From Bacteroidota bacterium (GTDB lineage: Bacteria; Bacteroidota; Bacteroidia; Palsa-965), in the NCBI GenBank assembly GCA_020402865.1, contig JADBYT010000013.1:1-64000 (forward strand): a DNA stretch of 64,000 nt, read 5' to 3'. The translations under genes were made by a program, and so were the position numbers. The notes under the pieces were generated by a model. It was given only the letters and a program-made list of their open reading frames with translations. It was not told the DNA's origin and did no database searches. Every line of letters begins with the position of its first letter. Positions within the stretch are counted from its first letter, which is position 1. Shown here in pieces: positions 24,075-33,969 of this stretch.

Positions 24075-25382
24075 TTATGATGCGATTGAAGTAAGCCGTG
24101 TGGATTTCCGCACGGGTTTTTCGTTCACATACATCCACGGGGCGTGACGCGTGCGGCCTTGTTTTCCATTTGCGCCACGCACACCTTTTGATGCAGGTTG
24201 TCCGGCTGTTCCGTTTTGCGGGCCGTTTCCGGGCATGCCCGGAGTGCCCGCGTTTCCCGGGTTGCCTCCGTTTCCCGGTTCGCCGGGAAGTGATTCAACG
24301 GCAGTGGTGATGATGCAGTGTTCCTGACCGGCTGCAGTAGTGATGTAGATGTTTGAGGCAAGTCCGCCGTTTCCGGCGTGTCCGCCTTTGCCGCCATCAC
24401 CGCCTTTTCCGGCATGGCCACCATTTCCCCCGTTTAAAATTCCGGTAATGTGTTTGCAGCCATCAGCGCCGTTACCACCGTTTCCACCGTTTCCGCCGTT
24501 TCCGCCATGCCCGCCGTTTCCGCCATGCCCGGCCTGCGCATACACATGCACTTTTCCTTCGATATGGCGGAACGTGAGTTCGGCCAGTTTGCACATACCG
24601 CCATTGCGGCCAGGTTTGCCATCAGTGCCGGGAAGTCCGTGTGCAGCGTCTTTTCCGTTCAGTGCATCCTGTGTGGTTTCTTCGAGCAGGCGTTTGCCCA
24701 GAAATGAATTTTCAGTGCGCAATACTGTGCCATGTTCGCCGTGTTCGCCGTGAGTGCCGTGTTCACCATTTTCGCCATCGTGTGTACCGTTTTTAAGATC
24801 CACAGAAAACGGAGTAGGCAGAATGCCAATCTGATAATCATTTCCCATATCAGGATCTGCGAGGTGAACCACACGCTGGCAAATCAGCGAAAACACATTG
24901 CCGCGCACCACTACACGGGCGCCGGGTTCGAGAATCAGTTCACCCACATTTACGGTGGTGTACAGTTCTTCCAGATCATCAAGCCCCCAAATGGAGCCGC
25001 GTACGCTTACATCCCATGTTTCGCCGGCTTTCACTGTTTTGCGCAACACGCTTACTGATTTCACATGCAGCGGCAAATGATTGTTGAGCCCCATGCGGTC
25101 GCGTTCTTCAATCTGCATATCGGCAAATACCATGGCCTCGCCGCGGTCGTGTTTACCTTGCCCGAGACGCTGCCGCGCTTCAATTACGGGATTGAAAAAC
25201 AGTTTTTGCCTTTCCTTTCTTATTTCGGGTGTGGCGTTTGAGAGTAAGCGGCGACCTTCTTCGGCAGTAGGAAGTTCGTGATAGGTAATTACTTCTTCGC
25301 CGTTGAGCAGAGCCAGTGTCTGATGCCCGAAAAGCGAGGCACGATTGAAAAACTCTTCGTAGTCGAGCAAATGGTTTTTCAT
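24075..25382 (-). CDS. Polyglycine/collagen-like repeat protein (435 aa)
   Basis: This 435-residue protein has a globular N-terminal part (about 1-185, LDYEEFFNRASLFGHQ) and then Gly-rich triplet runs interleaved with strands (HGGNGGNGGNGGNGG, NGGNGGHAGKGG, GNPGNAGTPGMPG). Its blocks parallel those of the 399-residue paralogue downstream: KVHVYAQAGHGG here matches ALSVFTQSGTGG there. No signal peptide is seen. The likely shape is a beta-strand core with a polyglycine sandwich, suited to a fibre tip, adhesin or spacer. It is the next-to-last gene of the block and lies 43 bases from the FISUMP-tailed gene. Its role is inferred from architecture only. Confidence 0.8.
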   Translation of the reverse strand: MKNHLLDYEEFFNRASLFGHQTLALLNGEEVITYHELPTAEEGRRLLSNATPEIRKERQKLFFNPVIEARQRLGQGKHDRGEAMVFADMQIEERDRMGLNNHLPLHVKSVSVLRKTVKAGETWDVSVRGSIWGLDDLEELYTTVNVGELILEPGARVVVRGNVFSLICQRVVHLADPDMGNDYQIGILPTPFSVDLKNGTHDGENGEHGTHGEHGEHGTVLRTENSFLGKRLLEETTQDALNGKDAAHGLPGTDGKPGRNGGMCKLAELTFRHIEGKVHVYAQAGHGGNGGHGGNGGNGGNGGNGADGCKHITGILNGGNGGHAGKGGDGGKGGHAGNGGLASNIYITTAAGQEHCIITTAVESLPGEPGNGGNPGNAGTPGMPGNGPQNGTAGQPASKGVRGANGKQGRTRHAPWMYVNEKPVRKSTRLTSIAS

Positions 25383-25425
25383 GTGTCGGAATTGAGTGTG
25401 TGAATTATCGTGTGAATGAGTTTAC

Positions 25426-27258
25426 TCAGCTTATATCGCGCACATACCTTACCGAAAGCAGATAGTTGTTTGGAAACGATCCGGCTGTGGATACTGTTAA
25501 GGAACGACTGCTGAACTGTGCATATACATTGTTGCTCCCCTGTCCGGTTTGTGTCCAGTAACATCCCAGCAATGTAAGTTGCGATGAGTTGCCTCTGTTG
25601 TCCATATATCCCCCAAGCTGTGCGTTAAAGTTTGCACTTCCGCCCGCCAGCAAATCAGCATACGCCTGATCGCCAAAGGCACTGATAAGGTTGTTCCAGT
25701 CGTTCTGATTCGGCAGGCGCCAGCCGGGTGTGATATTTGTACTTGCGGCACTCACTGTATATAAACGTCCGTACTGTGCTTCGTTCGATTGCTCATTGTT
25801 GTAAAAAGCCGAGCCGGAAGGAGCTGCATAGTCGAGATTTTGCGCCATCCACAGTTGTGATCCTACCTGTATTACCGGATATACTTTTCCATCGCGCGAA
25901 TCAACAAAAATGTTCGACTGGAGGAACACCGTAAACTGCATGCTGTTCAGGAAACCACCGTTGCCGTTAAATGCCTGCATGGTTATGGTTACTGCCGTAC
26001 TGGCCGTGGTGCCGGGAAGCGTGATTTGCTGTGTGCCATATTCCAGCGGCGAATCGTTTGTGATGGGCACCGTAATCGGATCCATTCCCGGATACGCTAC
26101 AATTATGGTGGCGCGGTCCACTTCAAACGTGCCCCAGCGCATGTCAAGTGTTAAGGGGGTATTCGGCGCGTTGATCTGTATAACGGGCTGCGGACAGAAG
26201 AAACTCACCAGTCCGCGGGTGGGTGGCGGATCAAGCTTTACAATGTCAATTACAAAAAGTTCATCGTTGTAAAGTGTCGAATCATTTTTCGGAAAATTGC
26301 TGAACTGTACATACATCTGTGTATGTCCGACAGGTGTTTGCGAAATGATCTCGCTGAAGTCAAAGCTGATGTTTGCCTGATTGCCGGTACCGATTATGCC
26401 TGTTCCGGTAGTGAGCGGTGTAAGCTGCCATTGCGGACTGGGGTTTATTCCGCCCGACTGCGGATTCTGTATTTGCCATTTATTGCCCTGCGCGGCATAT
26501 ACACCGCCATTGATGTTCCATGCCGAACCCGGATTACTTCCGGCATCGGCAGGAGCAATAGCGCCGGCTGTTCTGCCATATACAAAACTTACAATTACCT
26601 GCGGAGAAGTTGTCCACGGATTATTACCGCTGAATAAATCCGAGGTTCCTGTATTTTTAAAATTCAGAATTAAAGTATTCTCAATCGGATCGCCTGCGGT
26701 GGATACATATACTGTTCCCTGATTATCGAGCGTAACCTGAAGCACATCAGACAGGGTCGCGTTACCCGGTACCGGCTGATCCTGCAGGGTAAGCACAGTT
26801 TGCTCCATGTAGGGGAATCCGGGTACATTGAATCCGGTGAAATAAACCACCATTTGCTGAACGGATTTGTTTCCGTTGGAGGTGCAGTTGTCTATTTCAA
26901 TAATGAGTGATTCCTGCTGTGCCCAGTTGTAATTATTTTCACCAATCCAGGCAAGAATAATGCTTTGCGAGTTTCCCTGTGCCGTAAACTGCCAGTTGGT
27001 GTTGGTAACCGTCATTGCATTAATTTCATCGGCCGTATAAAACTGGGGCATTACAATGGTCAGTGTAGAAGCTCCGCTGCCGGAAATTAAGCTCACGTCG
27101 GAGCCGGTGTTGTTGGTTAGTGTAAGCTGCAGCGAAGCAGTAATACCTACATAAACAATTGGAAGTTGATTGGATAAATTAACCAGTTCAAGTTCTACCG
27201 GATCGCCGTCGCTTTGTGCTTGAGAACCTGCCGGTGCTTTAAATATGCTTGTGCCCAT
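25426..27258 (-). CDS. Beta-sandwich protein with C-terminal FISUMP domain
   Basis: The 610-residue protein has tandem Ig/beta-sandwich-like domains with many Thr/Asn/Gly residues (about 1-440). A C-terminal FISUMP domain (about 450-610) reads DSRDGKVYPVIQVGSQLWMA, GWRLPNQNDWNNL and GGYMDNRGN. FISUMP domains are usually on exported Fibrobacter and Bacteroidota surface proteins and may act in recognition or assembly, but none here carries a signal peptide. It is transcribed with the 1418-residue gene (38-base gap). Its N-terminal repeats resemble carrier or structural modules rather than enzymes. Confidence 0.8.
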   Translation of the reverse strand: MGTSIFKAPAGSQAQSDGDPVELELVNLSNQLPIVYVGITASLQLTLTNNTGSDVSLISGSGASTLTIVMPQFYTADEINAMTVTNTNWQFTAQGNSQSIILAWIGENNYNWAQQESLIIEIDNCTSNGNKSVQQMVVYFTGFNVPGFPYMEQTVLTLQDQPVPGNATLSDVLQVTLDNQGTVYVSTAGDPIENTLILNFKNTGTSDLFSGNNPWTTSPQVIVSFVYGRTAGAIAPADAGSNPGSAWNINGGVYAAQGNKWQIQNPQSGGINPSPQWQLTPLTTGTGIIGTGNQANISFDFSEIISQTPVGHTQMYVQFSNFPKNDSTLYNDELFVIDIVKLDPPPTRGLVSFFCPQPVIQINAPNTPLTLDMRWGTFEVDRATIIVAYPGMDPITVPITNDSPLEYGTQQITLPGTTASTAVTITMQAFNGNGGFLNSMQFTVFLQSNIFVDSRDGKVYPVIQVGSQLWMAQNLDYAAPSGSAFYNNEQSNEAQYGRLYTVSAASTNITPGWRLPNQNDWNNLISAFGDQAYADLLAGGSANFNAQLGGYMDNRGNSSQLTLLGCYWTQTGQGSNNVYAQFSSRSLTVSTAGSFPNNYLLSVRYVRDIS

Positions 27259-27296
27259 TGTGTGCGGTATTAATGCGTGTGATTGGGTAGGTACAA

Positions 27297-30200
27297 TTAG
27301 TTTTCAGGAGTGGTTTGGAGTTGTGTCCAGCCTTCGAGCAGTGTTTGCGAAGAGTATCCGTAGAATGTAAATTCATTTCCGGCTGCTGATTGCAGTGCCA
27401 CTGTTCCCTGATTGCCCGGATTAATCCACGACCACGCATAATTTTGTTCCTGCGGAAGCGGAATAATTAATCCGTTTTGCTGTTGCAGAATGGGATGCGT
27501 GAAGAAAGTGGCTTCGAGCGATTGCAGCGTTTCCGAATACTGATCGGGCGGAATGCGGAGTTCGTCAACAGGGAGTATGCCGGTGGTGGCATGCACTGCG
27601 GCACGCGGATCGAGCAGGATGGAGAATGTTTGGAGTGTGGTGTTGTTGAGTGAGAGCAGGATATTGGTTTCGGATGGTTGCTCTACTCCGTTTGAGGCAT
27701 CCTGCGGAGCAGCCGGCGAGTAGAAGTTATTGCCGAGATTGCCCTGCTGATCTTCAATGATGTACCCAACCAAACCATCGTCGATATTTGGAAGATCGCC
27801 GAGACGAAGCGGAAACTGCACGGTACTGAGTGCTGCCGTGCTTGTTTGCTGGCGCTGGTTGTATTCGTAGCGGTTATTGATGATGTCTTGAGGTAACGGA
27901 TCTGTTGGTTTTACATCGGCCTGACTAACCGGCAGTACGTTACCGGCTGTTTCCATTGAAGCCACTGCACGCGCCAGAGCAAGCGGCCGGCCTATGAGTA
28001 CGGCGAGCGACGGATCCTGTGCAAAGTTGGCAGGATTGATAAATGCGTCTGAAGCAAGAATCGTACTCATCAGGTCGTTGAAAAACGCCACTGATTTTCC
28101 GTTGATGTACCACATAAAACTGGCTACGCCCGGATTTACCGTCGGGTCCTGCGGTGTTCCGATATCGTCTTGCAGTGTGCTATTGCCATTGCCGGGGCGT
28201 GTGTGGTACACCAGCGCATTGTGTTCGATACCAAATGTGCCGATCGGCGATCCGTCTGCGTTGTAAAAGAACAAGAGGTTATCGAGGTGATTGGGCATAA
28301 TCCAGCCGGTAATTGGCGATGTGGCCGGGTGCGAATTCATTTCTACAAAATCGCCCGTAAAGCCCGGTACTGAAGGATCATAGGCCGCAGAAAGCCATCG
28401 GAACCAGAGGCGGGCAGGAGCCATAATGCGCGGAGCCATATATATTTTCTGCGCATTTACCGTGTCGCCTTGCTGGGGTTTCATGCTTGCCGCACAAATT
28501 ACCTGCATACTGCCATCGGTATTCCGCTGCGGCGTGCTCAGCACCATTGTTTGCCCGAACACATCCACAACAGTTACGTTGTTCACTACCATAAATCCGC
28601 CGCGCAGTGGTGTGAAATTATATTGTGCCAGCGGGCCTTTCGAAATAGGGGCAACCGAGTTAAACTGATCGTAATACCAGTTATCGGAGGTGTTGCTTAC
28701 TGCTGCATCGTTAATTTGCGGCGTAATCCGGTCGGTAGCACCCGAAACCAGATTCACCACTTCCATGCGTGCGAGGTAATTACTCAGCGTCTGGCTGATA
28801 CCGAAACTGCTGATGGCCTGCGCCAGAAAATTGCGGTTCTGCAATCCGTCAATGGTATTCTGCAAGGCCTGGTCTGCACGGTTGTGTATGCTATCCGGAT
28901 TATTTTGATCAGGCGGATAGTTATTGATGTAATTCTGTATTTGCTGCACAATACTGAACGAGGCCTTTGACGAAAGTGTAATCCAGTCGCCGTATTGCCC
29001 GCTGAACGGCGAGGTAAAGCTCACCGGTGTTCCGCCGTTCATCAGGTATTCATAATCAACTCCCTCGGGGTTGAGTGTGAAATAGTCGGTAATGTTGCTG
29101 CTGTTGTAATTACTTCCGTTGTTTGTTTTAAGCGGCCAGTAAGTTACCTTCCATGTCATGGATACCGGCAGGAACGGATCCACACGTGTGGCGCTGAGTT
29201 CGGGCAGGGCCGTTTGTGCATTCCATGCCGAAGCATCGGCAATCCATCCGTTGTTCTGGCTGTTGGTAAACGTGAATGTGATGTTTTGCGGACTGCTTAC
29301 CGTTTGCTGTGCATTAATGGCCGGCACATATCCGGCAGCACGAATGGCGGCGTATAACCCTGCCGTTGTTGAAGCTTCGAGCGGACTCAATCCGCCTTGT
29401 GCAGTTTGCAGGGTAAGAATAAAATTATTCAGGTTTTCGGTTGCAGGATTATCGCCTCCGCCCACATTCAGCAGCCAGTTGCCAATGAGTATGGCCATGG
29501 AAGGAATAAGCGCAAATGCCTCGTAAGTGAGTTGTGTTACATCAGCAGCCTGCGGGGTAGCGGGGTTTATCACCGGCAGGTTTTGAAGCTGGCTCATGCT
29601 CACACGATAGGGCGAACTTCCGTAGGCCACTTCCAGCATATTGATGATATCGTTGCTGGTGCGCACAAACAAAGCTCCCTTGTCATTATTTCGCCGGGCA
29701 GGCGCTACGGCATCTCCTTCAAGCAAAATGACCGGTTCGGTAGCTGTCCAGAACGGAGGTGCCGGTGCGCTGCTAATTTCCCACCCCGGATATTCCGTCA
29801 GCGCATTTTGCAATACCGTAAATGCACTGTACACGGCAGCAGCCAGCGATGTAGCTTCTCCTCCGGGCTGCTGTGGCGATATCACCGAGCCGCTTGAAGT
29901 ATCCGTATTATATTGTAATATGCCAATGGTATTGCTTTGTGCAATTACACTGTACAGTTCGCCGGCATTATTCGATACCAGAAAATTGGCAATCTGACTG
30001 AGCGAAAAATTATCTTTTATTGCCGGATTCACAAACATTTTCACGAAATGCAGCCAGTCCATAAACAACTGTTTTCGTGAGGCGGTAAGCATTCTTCGTC
30101 CCTGATCGTAATTTTTCTGCGCCACGTTGAGCTGGTTAAGCTGCTCGGCCAGCGCAAGCGGCAATGTAATTTCGCTGTCGGGGTTGGGTGCCTGTCCCGC

Positions 30201-31553
30201 GCCCGATTCCTGTTGCGTGATGATCCACAGCAGTCCGCCATCCTGTTTGGCAAATGCCGCCGAGTGAAGGGCTTCCTGAAGGTTGATAAGCTTCGATGTC
30301 TGGTTTTCGAGATCATTCAGTAAACCCAGCTGCAGCGCATCAAGCAGGTATTCGTAATTGTTCAGTACATTATCGTTTATCGTATCGGTTTGGCCAAGAT
30401 CGTTTTTGAGCAAGGCCGAAAGTGCTTCCTGTACCGTATTGCCAATAGCCACTTCCACTGTACCTGTCCACACGCCATTGTTTGATTCGGCCGAGTTGGG
30501 GTTGTTCAGGAAGTACGCTTCCGTATTGGTTTCCATATTCCACACCACTTCCTGCATAATGCCTGAGCAAAGTGTGGACTGCGGAATGTTCAGCGTTTTA
30601 ATGGTATCATCGCTGTTGAGTGTCCACGTAATATCATCCGCTACGAAACACCAGTTAAATTCATCCTGCATGTATCTGCTAAACACATCGCCTGGTGTTT
30701 GCACTACGGGCGTGTTTTGTGTTTTGCAATTGTTTACATACGTATTATATAATGAGGTAATGGTTTGGGTAAGTCCGTTGAGCGGATCGCTGTCTGATTC
30801 ATTAATCCATCCGGTAACCTGATAGGAAACCTTGAACTGAATGGGTGTGTTGCTGTTGATCGCTGCGTATATATTTGGCTGGTCCTTGAAATGATCCCAA
30901 AAGCCAAACACACTGTTGCATTCCGGATAGTAGCTCGAAAAGGAAGGTCCTACAAAACCAATGGCGGTGAGGTAAAGCGGATTACCGGCGGCATCGGTTT
31001 GAGCGGGCAGGTAGTTGATGAGTGGTTCACCAGAGGGATTCCATGTACTGTAATTTACCACACGGCCCATGTACCGGTAAGGCTGCTGGCCTGCCGTGGG
31101 CAATGCGGGCAGCGGCACCGGCACACAGGGGCGGATCACGCCCCAGGGGTCAGGCTGCAATGTACCTGCAATGTAATCGCTTTCTACCATAAACGTAGTA
31201 GCCTGCGGTTCGTTGTACGAAGTGCCGTTCCACATACTCAGGTAGCGTGTAACCAGCCAGCGGTTGGGAGCCGCAGGAAACACCACACTGCCTGAACTTT
31301 GCTGCACACCTTTTTTGAAATAATCGGGCAGGAGCCAGTGTACGTGTACACCCGTACCTAAAGCCACGCCCGGCGAAGCCTGCTCATTGAGCGGCGCCAC
31401 AATCATATCGCCCGTGCTGCTTTGTTTGGAGGTGCTGGTAAACGGTAATTTATTAAACACCGCAGTAGCGCCTTTAAACTGCTGCACGATATTGCTTTCA
31501 TCGTTGTTGTTTACACGTATCGCGGTTACGTTGAGCGGAACAATGGCATTCAT
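27297..31553 (-). CDS. Giant cluster protein, GVHVHWLLPD/PNRWLV family (1418 aa)
   Basis: No function is known to me. Signature strings near the N-terminus are GTGVHVHWLLPDYF (about 66-79) and FPAAPNRWLVTRY (about 92-104). I recall such sequences in large uncharacterised proteins of Actinobacteria, Cyanobacteria and others, near proteins like those encoded beside it. The rest is a mixture of helical stretches (for example LALAEQLNQLNVAQKNYDQG) and beta regions, without membrane segment or signal peptide. Its first base pairs overlap the stop of the 302-residue gene by four bases (ATGA), so the two are translationally coupled. Confidence 0.8.
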   Translation of the reverse strand: MNAIVPLNVTAIRVNNNDESNIVQQFKGATAVFNKLPFTSTSKQSSTGDMIVAPLNEQASPGVALGTGVHVHWLLPDYFKKGVQQSSGSVVFPAAPNRWLVTRYLSMWNGTSYNEPQATTFMVESDYIAGTLQPDPWGVIRPCVPVPLPALPTAGQQPYRYMGRVVNYSTWNPSGEPLINYLPAQTDAAGNPLYLTAIGFVGPSFSSYYPECNSVFGFWDHFKDQPNIYAAINSNTPIQFKVSYQVTGWINESDSDPLNGLTQTITSLYNTYVNNCKTQNTPVVQTPGDVFSRYMQDEFNWCFVADDITWTLNSDDTIKTLNIPQSTLCSGIMQEVVWNMETNTEAYFLNNPNSAESNNGVWTGTVEVAIGNTVQEALSALLKNDLGQTDTINDNVLNNYEYLLDALQLGLLNDLENQTSKLINLQEALHSAAFAKQDGGLLWIITQQESGAGQAPNPDSEITLPLALAEQLNQLNVAQKNYDQGRRMLTASRKQLFMDWLHFVKMFVNPAIKDNFSLSQIANFLVSNNAGELYSVIAQSNTIGILQYNTDTSSGSVISPQQPGGEATSLAAAVYSAFTVLQNALTEYPGWEISSAPAPPFWTATEPVILLEGDAVAPARRNNDKGALFVRTSNDIINMLEVAYGSSPYRVSMSQLQNLPVINPATPQAADVTQLTYEAFALIPSMAILIGNWLLNVGGGDNPATENLNNFILTLQTAQGGLSPLEASTTAGLYAAIRAAGYVPAINAQQTVSSPQNITFTFTNSQNNGWIADASAWNAQTALPELSATRVDPFLPVSMTWKVTYWPLKTNNGSNYNSSNITDYFTLNPEGVDYEYLMNGGTPVSFTSPFSGQYGDWITLSSKASFSIVQQIQNYINNYPPDQNNPDSIHNRADQALQNTIDGLQNRNFLAQAISSFGISQTLSNYLARMEVVNLVSGATDRITPQINDAAVSNTSDNWYYDQFNSVAPISKGPLAQYNFTPLRGGFMVVNNVTVVDVFGQTMVLSTPQRNTDGSMQVICAASMKPQQGDTVNAQKIYMAPRIMAPARLWFRWLSAAYDPSVPGFTGDFVEMNSHPATSPITGWIMPNHLDNLLFFYNADGSPIGTFGIEHNALVYHTRPGNGNSTLQDDIGTPQDPTVNPGVASFMWYINGKSVAFFNDLMSTILASDAFINPANFAQDPSLAVLIGRPLALARAVASMETAGNVLPVSQADVKPTDPLPQDIINNRYEYNQRQQTSTAALSTVQFPLRLGDLPNIDDGLVGYIIEDQQGNLGNNFYSPAAPQDASNGVEQPSETNILLSLNNTTLQTFSILLDPRAAVHATTGILPVDELRIPPDQYSETLQSLEATFFTHPILQQQNGLIIPLPQEQNYAWSWINPGNQGTVALQSAAGNEFTFYGYSSQTLLEGWTQLQTTPEN

Positions 31554-32458
31554 TGCGAAGAAGAATTAGAATTGATAAAACTCACATTACCCACACCTTG
31601 TGTCATTTCGAAACCCATTTCGGCCGAATTGATTTCAGTCACGGAATTCATTGTGGCAATTTGTGCCGCCAGCGTATTCATCATAATTACCCGTGGCGAT
31701 ACGGTGCGGAAACAGGCATTGATGTTCATGGACACGGCCTGCGGATTCATCGTTACGTTTGAACCGCTACGTGTAAAGGTGTGCAGCATTTTAATCGAAT
31801 TGCCTTGCCCGGGCGCAGCATACGTGTCGATACCGTAATGCAACGCTTCAGGCGCTTCGTGTATGTCGATCTGAAACGCATCGCCATCAATAAGGCAAAT
31901 CATAGTGTCTGATTCGGGTCCGAGCTGTTCGAGGCGGAGAATATTCAGCAGCTGAATATTGGGCGATGTGGGCGTGCCGTCTTTTGGGTACGCATTCACG
32001 CCAAGACCGGGATAATTGAGCACGAGCGACGAACGCAGAAGAAAACCGGAAACCACTTTGAGCGAGGCTTCCGGCGCCTCTACGCCCAGTGCGCGGGCAC
32101 GTATGTTGGTGAGATTACTGTCTAGTGAAGTATTCAGATTCGGAGCTACTGCCCGGTCGAGCATCAGTGTGGGAGTAGCTGCAATGGTAAGATTACGGCC
32201 CAGGCTGAATGCCCCGTCGGTTAATGCGTCGATCCAGTTCGGATCGAGGTAGAAAAAACGTATCGACTCAGGCGGCAGCATCTGCTCGTCGGGCACGAGG
32301 TAGTTAAAGGGTACACCTTTGAGCAGTTGCAAACGACTCATCCAGTTGAGCAGCTCGGCAGGTACTTCGGTGTCGGAAACCACATCGGTGTGGCGGTTTG
32401 CATTCAGCATCGTTTCACCGATTTTCTGGCTGAACTGTGTGCGGCTGAAAGTTCTCAT
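31550..32458 (-). CDS. Cluster protein, C-terminal half of 1086-residue family (302 aa)
   Basis: Function unknown. It contains VPDEQMLPPESIRFFYLDPN (about 55-74) and IDALTDGAFSLGRN. These correspond to LIPPNTISLL and FIESYMVGLNHEMGREL in the 1086-residue protein of the other block. Later, SLVLNYPGLGVNAYPKDGT and EAPEALHYGIDTY parallel LLKKYPNTIIYA and MPGEPRFGMDVT there. The spacing and order agree, so I infer that it is a stand-alone copy of that protein's C-terminal domain. It overlaps both neighbours by four bases (ATGA), which indicates tight co-expression with the 496- and 1418-residue genes. Confidence 0.8.
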   Translation of the reverse strand: MRTFSRTQFSQKIGETMLNANRHTDVVSDTEVPAELLNWMSRLQLLKGVPFNYLVPDEQMLPPESIRFFYLDPNWIDALTDGAFSLGRNLTIAATPTLMLDRAVAPNLNTSLDSNLTNIRARALGVEAPEASLKVVSGFLLRSSLVLNYPGLGVNAYPKDGTPTSPNIQLLNILRLEQLGPESDTMICLIDGDAFQIDIHEAPEALHYGIDTYAAPGQGNSIKMLHTFTRSGSNVTMNPQAVSMNINACFRTVSPRVIMMNTLAAQIATMNSVTEINSAEMGFEMTQGVGNVSFINSNSSSQ

Positions 32459-33945
32459 CGGTTTATCATTTTACTCACTAACTCAATGGTTTGATGGAGC
32501 AGCGCATGCCCCGGACGTGCTTTGGGTTGTGGCGTGTCCGATTCTTCCTCCAATGCTGCAGCTTGTATTTGCTGCATGGGTAAGCCCATGGTCCGGTGAA
32601 GCAGCTCTTCTTCGGCTGCATTGATTACCTGTTGCGAGAGCCCTCTTTTCCAGTTGTAAAGTGCAGTGGAAAATGTTTTATCCTGAAGCGCCGTTAAACG
32701 CCCTATTGTCCACGCTGTGGCATACGACGTATCAAGCATGCCGGTAGTAGGATCAAACAGCGTAACCTGATCGGGCGAGGCAATGGGAAAGTTGAGTTGT
32801 ACGGTTGGAATGTTGTAAGGCAGCAAAGGGCCGCGATACCACGACACCGTTTGTTCGCCGGTGCGCAGCAGGTGATTGAGCGGTGTATAACCCATGCTCA
32901 GGATATTGCCCACCAGTTCATTGCTTCCGGTATAGCCGATGCGCAGGTTGGTAATGGGCGCTTCTGTATTGCTTTCCGGATCTCGTCCGTTCAGGCTCAG
33001 CAGTTGTGTCGTGAAATCAGATGGTGAACCGCTAACCGTAAAATACGACCAGCTTCTGAGTACGGCCAGCCTGATCATTTTTGTGCCGTCGGTAGTGGGC
33101 GATGAACCGGGCATGGTGCCATCTTCATTCGGTAAAAAATTCTGCATCATTTCAAGCGATACAAAAAATACCGTACTGCGTCGTTCCTGTTGTGCAAGCC
33201 GGTTGCCAAACACAATTGAAAAAGAACCTACCGGCTCGCCTACATCACTGATACCGGGCATGGTGGCTTTGTCGGTAAGACTCACCTTACGCACATGCGC
33301 AGTCTGATACATATCGTTGAGCGAAGGCGCTACCTGCCAGAACAGACTCAGCGGAATGTCGATAATCTGAATCGTATCGGTAACACTTGTACCCGGTTGC
33401 AGATTAATTGCGGAGGCATTGTAGAAATAAGAATAATTGCTGCCCAGTGTGGACTGCGGATACAGCGATGGCGGATACAAATCGCCGATGGTGGCATTTT
33501 TCAGCGAGAGATCAAGCGCAGGAAAAGCTGCGGAGTCGTCTTCATCAAACGTAAGTATCGCCAGCCATGTAGGCACATTCACATCGCTGTCCTGACCCGG
33601 ATCCAGGCCGGTTACCGGCGGCGTATTGGTCGGGTAGCGTGTCCACGGAAACGTAGGTTTGGTAAGTACCACGTGCGGCAACACCGTTGAATATTCGCCT
33701 GATGAGTTGTCGGGAGGGAAAACGGAATAAATCGTTCCCGGATTTTGCAGGAAGAACTGATCGCCGGTTACTGCAAAATGGTAGGTGTTGGTGAGCGACG
33801 AATCGCTGATGGTTCCGCCTTCGCTGTTTTTGATGGTTTGCGAAACGGTAAGCTCATAGTTGCCGCTTCCGAGGCCGGGCAGGGCATGCTGGACAAACGA
33901 TACCTGTTCGTCGAGGAGCGGATTGGAATTGGTAATTGTGCTCAT
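32455..33945 (-). CDS. Cluster protein, N-terminal half of 1086-residue family (496 aa)
   Basis: Function unknown. The product has FFLQNPGTIYSVFPP (about 63-77), VLPHVVLTKPTFPWTRY (about 87-103) and PTWLAILTFDEDD (about 123-135). In the 1086-residue protein the same layout appears as KDFLLLGPGDIIGINPHMIV, FIWRYTPA and LRPWLALFVLEQ, so this is likely a homologue of its N-terminal part. It has no membrane segment, unlike that protein. It begins 24 bases after the 1056-residue gene and overlaps the 302-residue gene by four bases. The similarity is read by eye and needs a profile comparison to settle. Confidence 0.8.
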   Translation of the reverse strand: MSTITNSNPLLDEQVSFVQHALPGLGSGNYELTVSQTIKNSEGGTISDSSLTNTYHFAVTGDQFFLQNPGTIYSVFPPDNSSGEYSTVLPHVVLTKPTFPWTRYPTNTPPVTGLDPGQDSDVNVPTWLAILTFDEDDSAAFPALDLSLKNATIGDLYPPSLYPQSTLGSNYSYFYNASAINLQPGTSVTDTIQIIDIPLSLFWQVAPSLNDMYQTAHVRKVSLTDKATMPGISDVGEPVGSFSIVFGNRLAQQERRSTVFFVSLEMMQNFLPNEDGTMPGSSPTTDGTKMIRLAVLRSWSYFTVSGSPSDFTTQLLSLNGRDPESNTEAPITNLRIGYTGSNELVGNILSMGYTPLNHLLRTGEQTVSWYRGPLLPYNIPTVQLNFPIASPDQVTLFDPTTGMLDTSYATAWTIGRLTALQDKTFSTALYNWKRGLSQQVINAAEEELLHRTMGLPMQQIQAAALEEESDTPQPKARPGHALLHQTIELVSKMINR

Positions 33946-33969
33946 GCGTGTGTGAGGTTTCGTGTGTGA

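Noticed and set aside
23030-24500. Short direct repeats that could suggest a CRISPR array
   Set aside because: The repeats have a nine-base codon period and translate to Gly-rich triplets in a long intact reading frame; spacers are absent.
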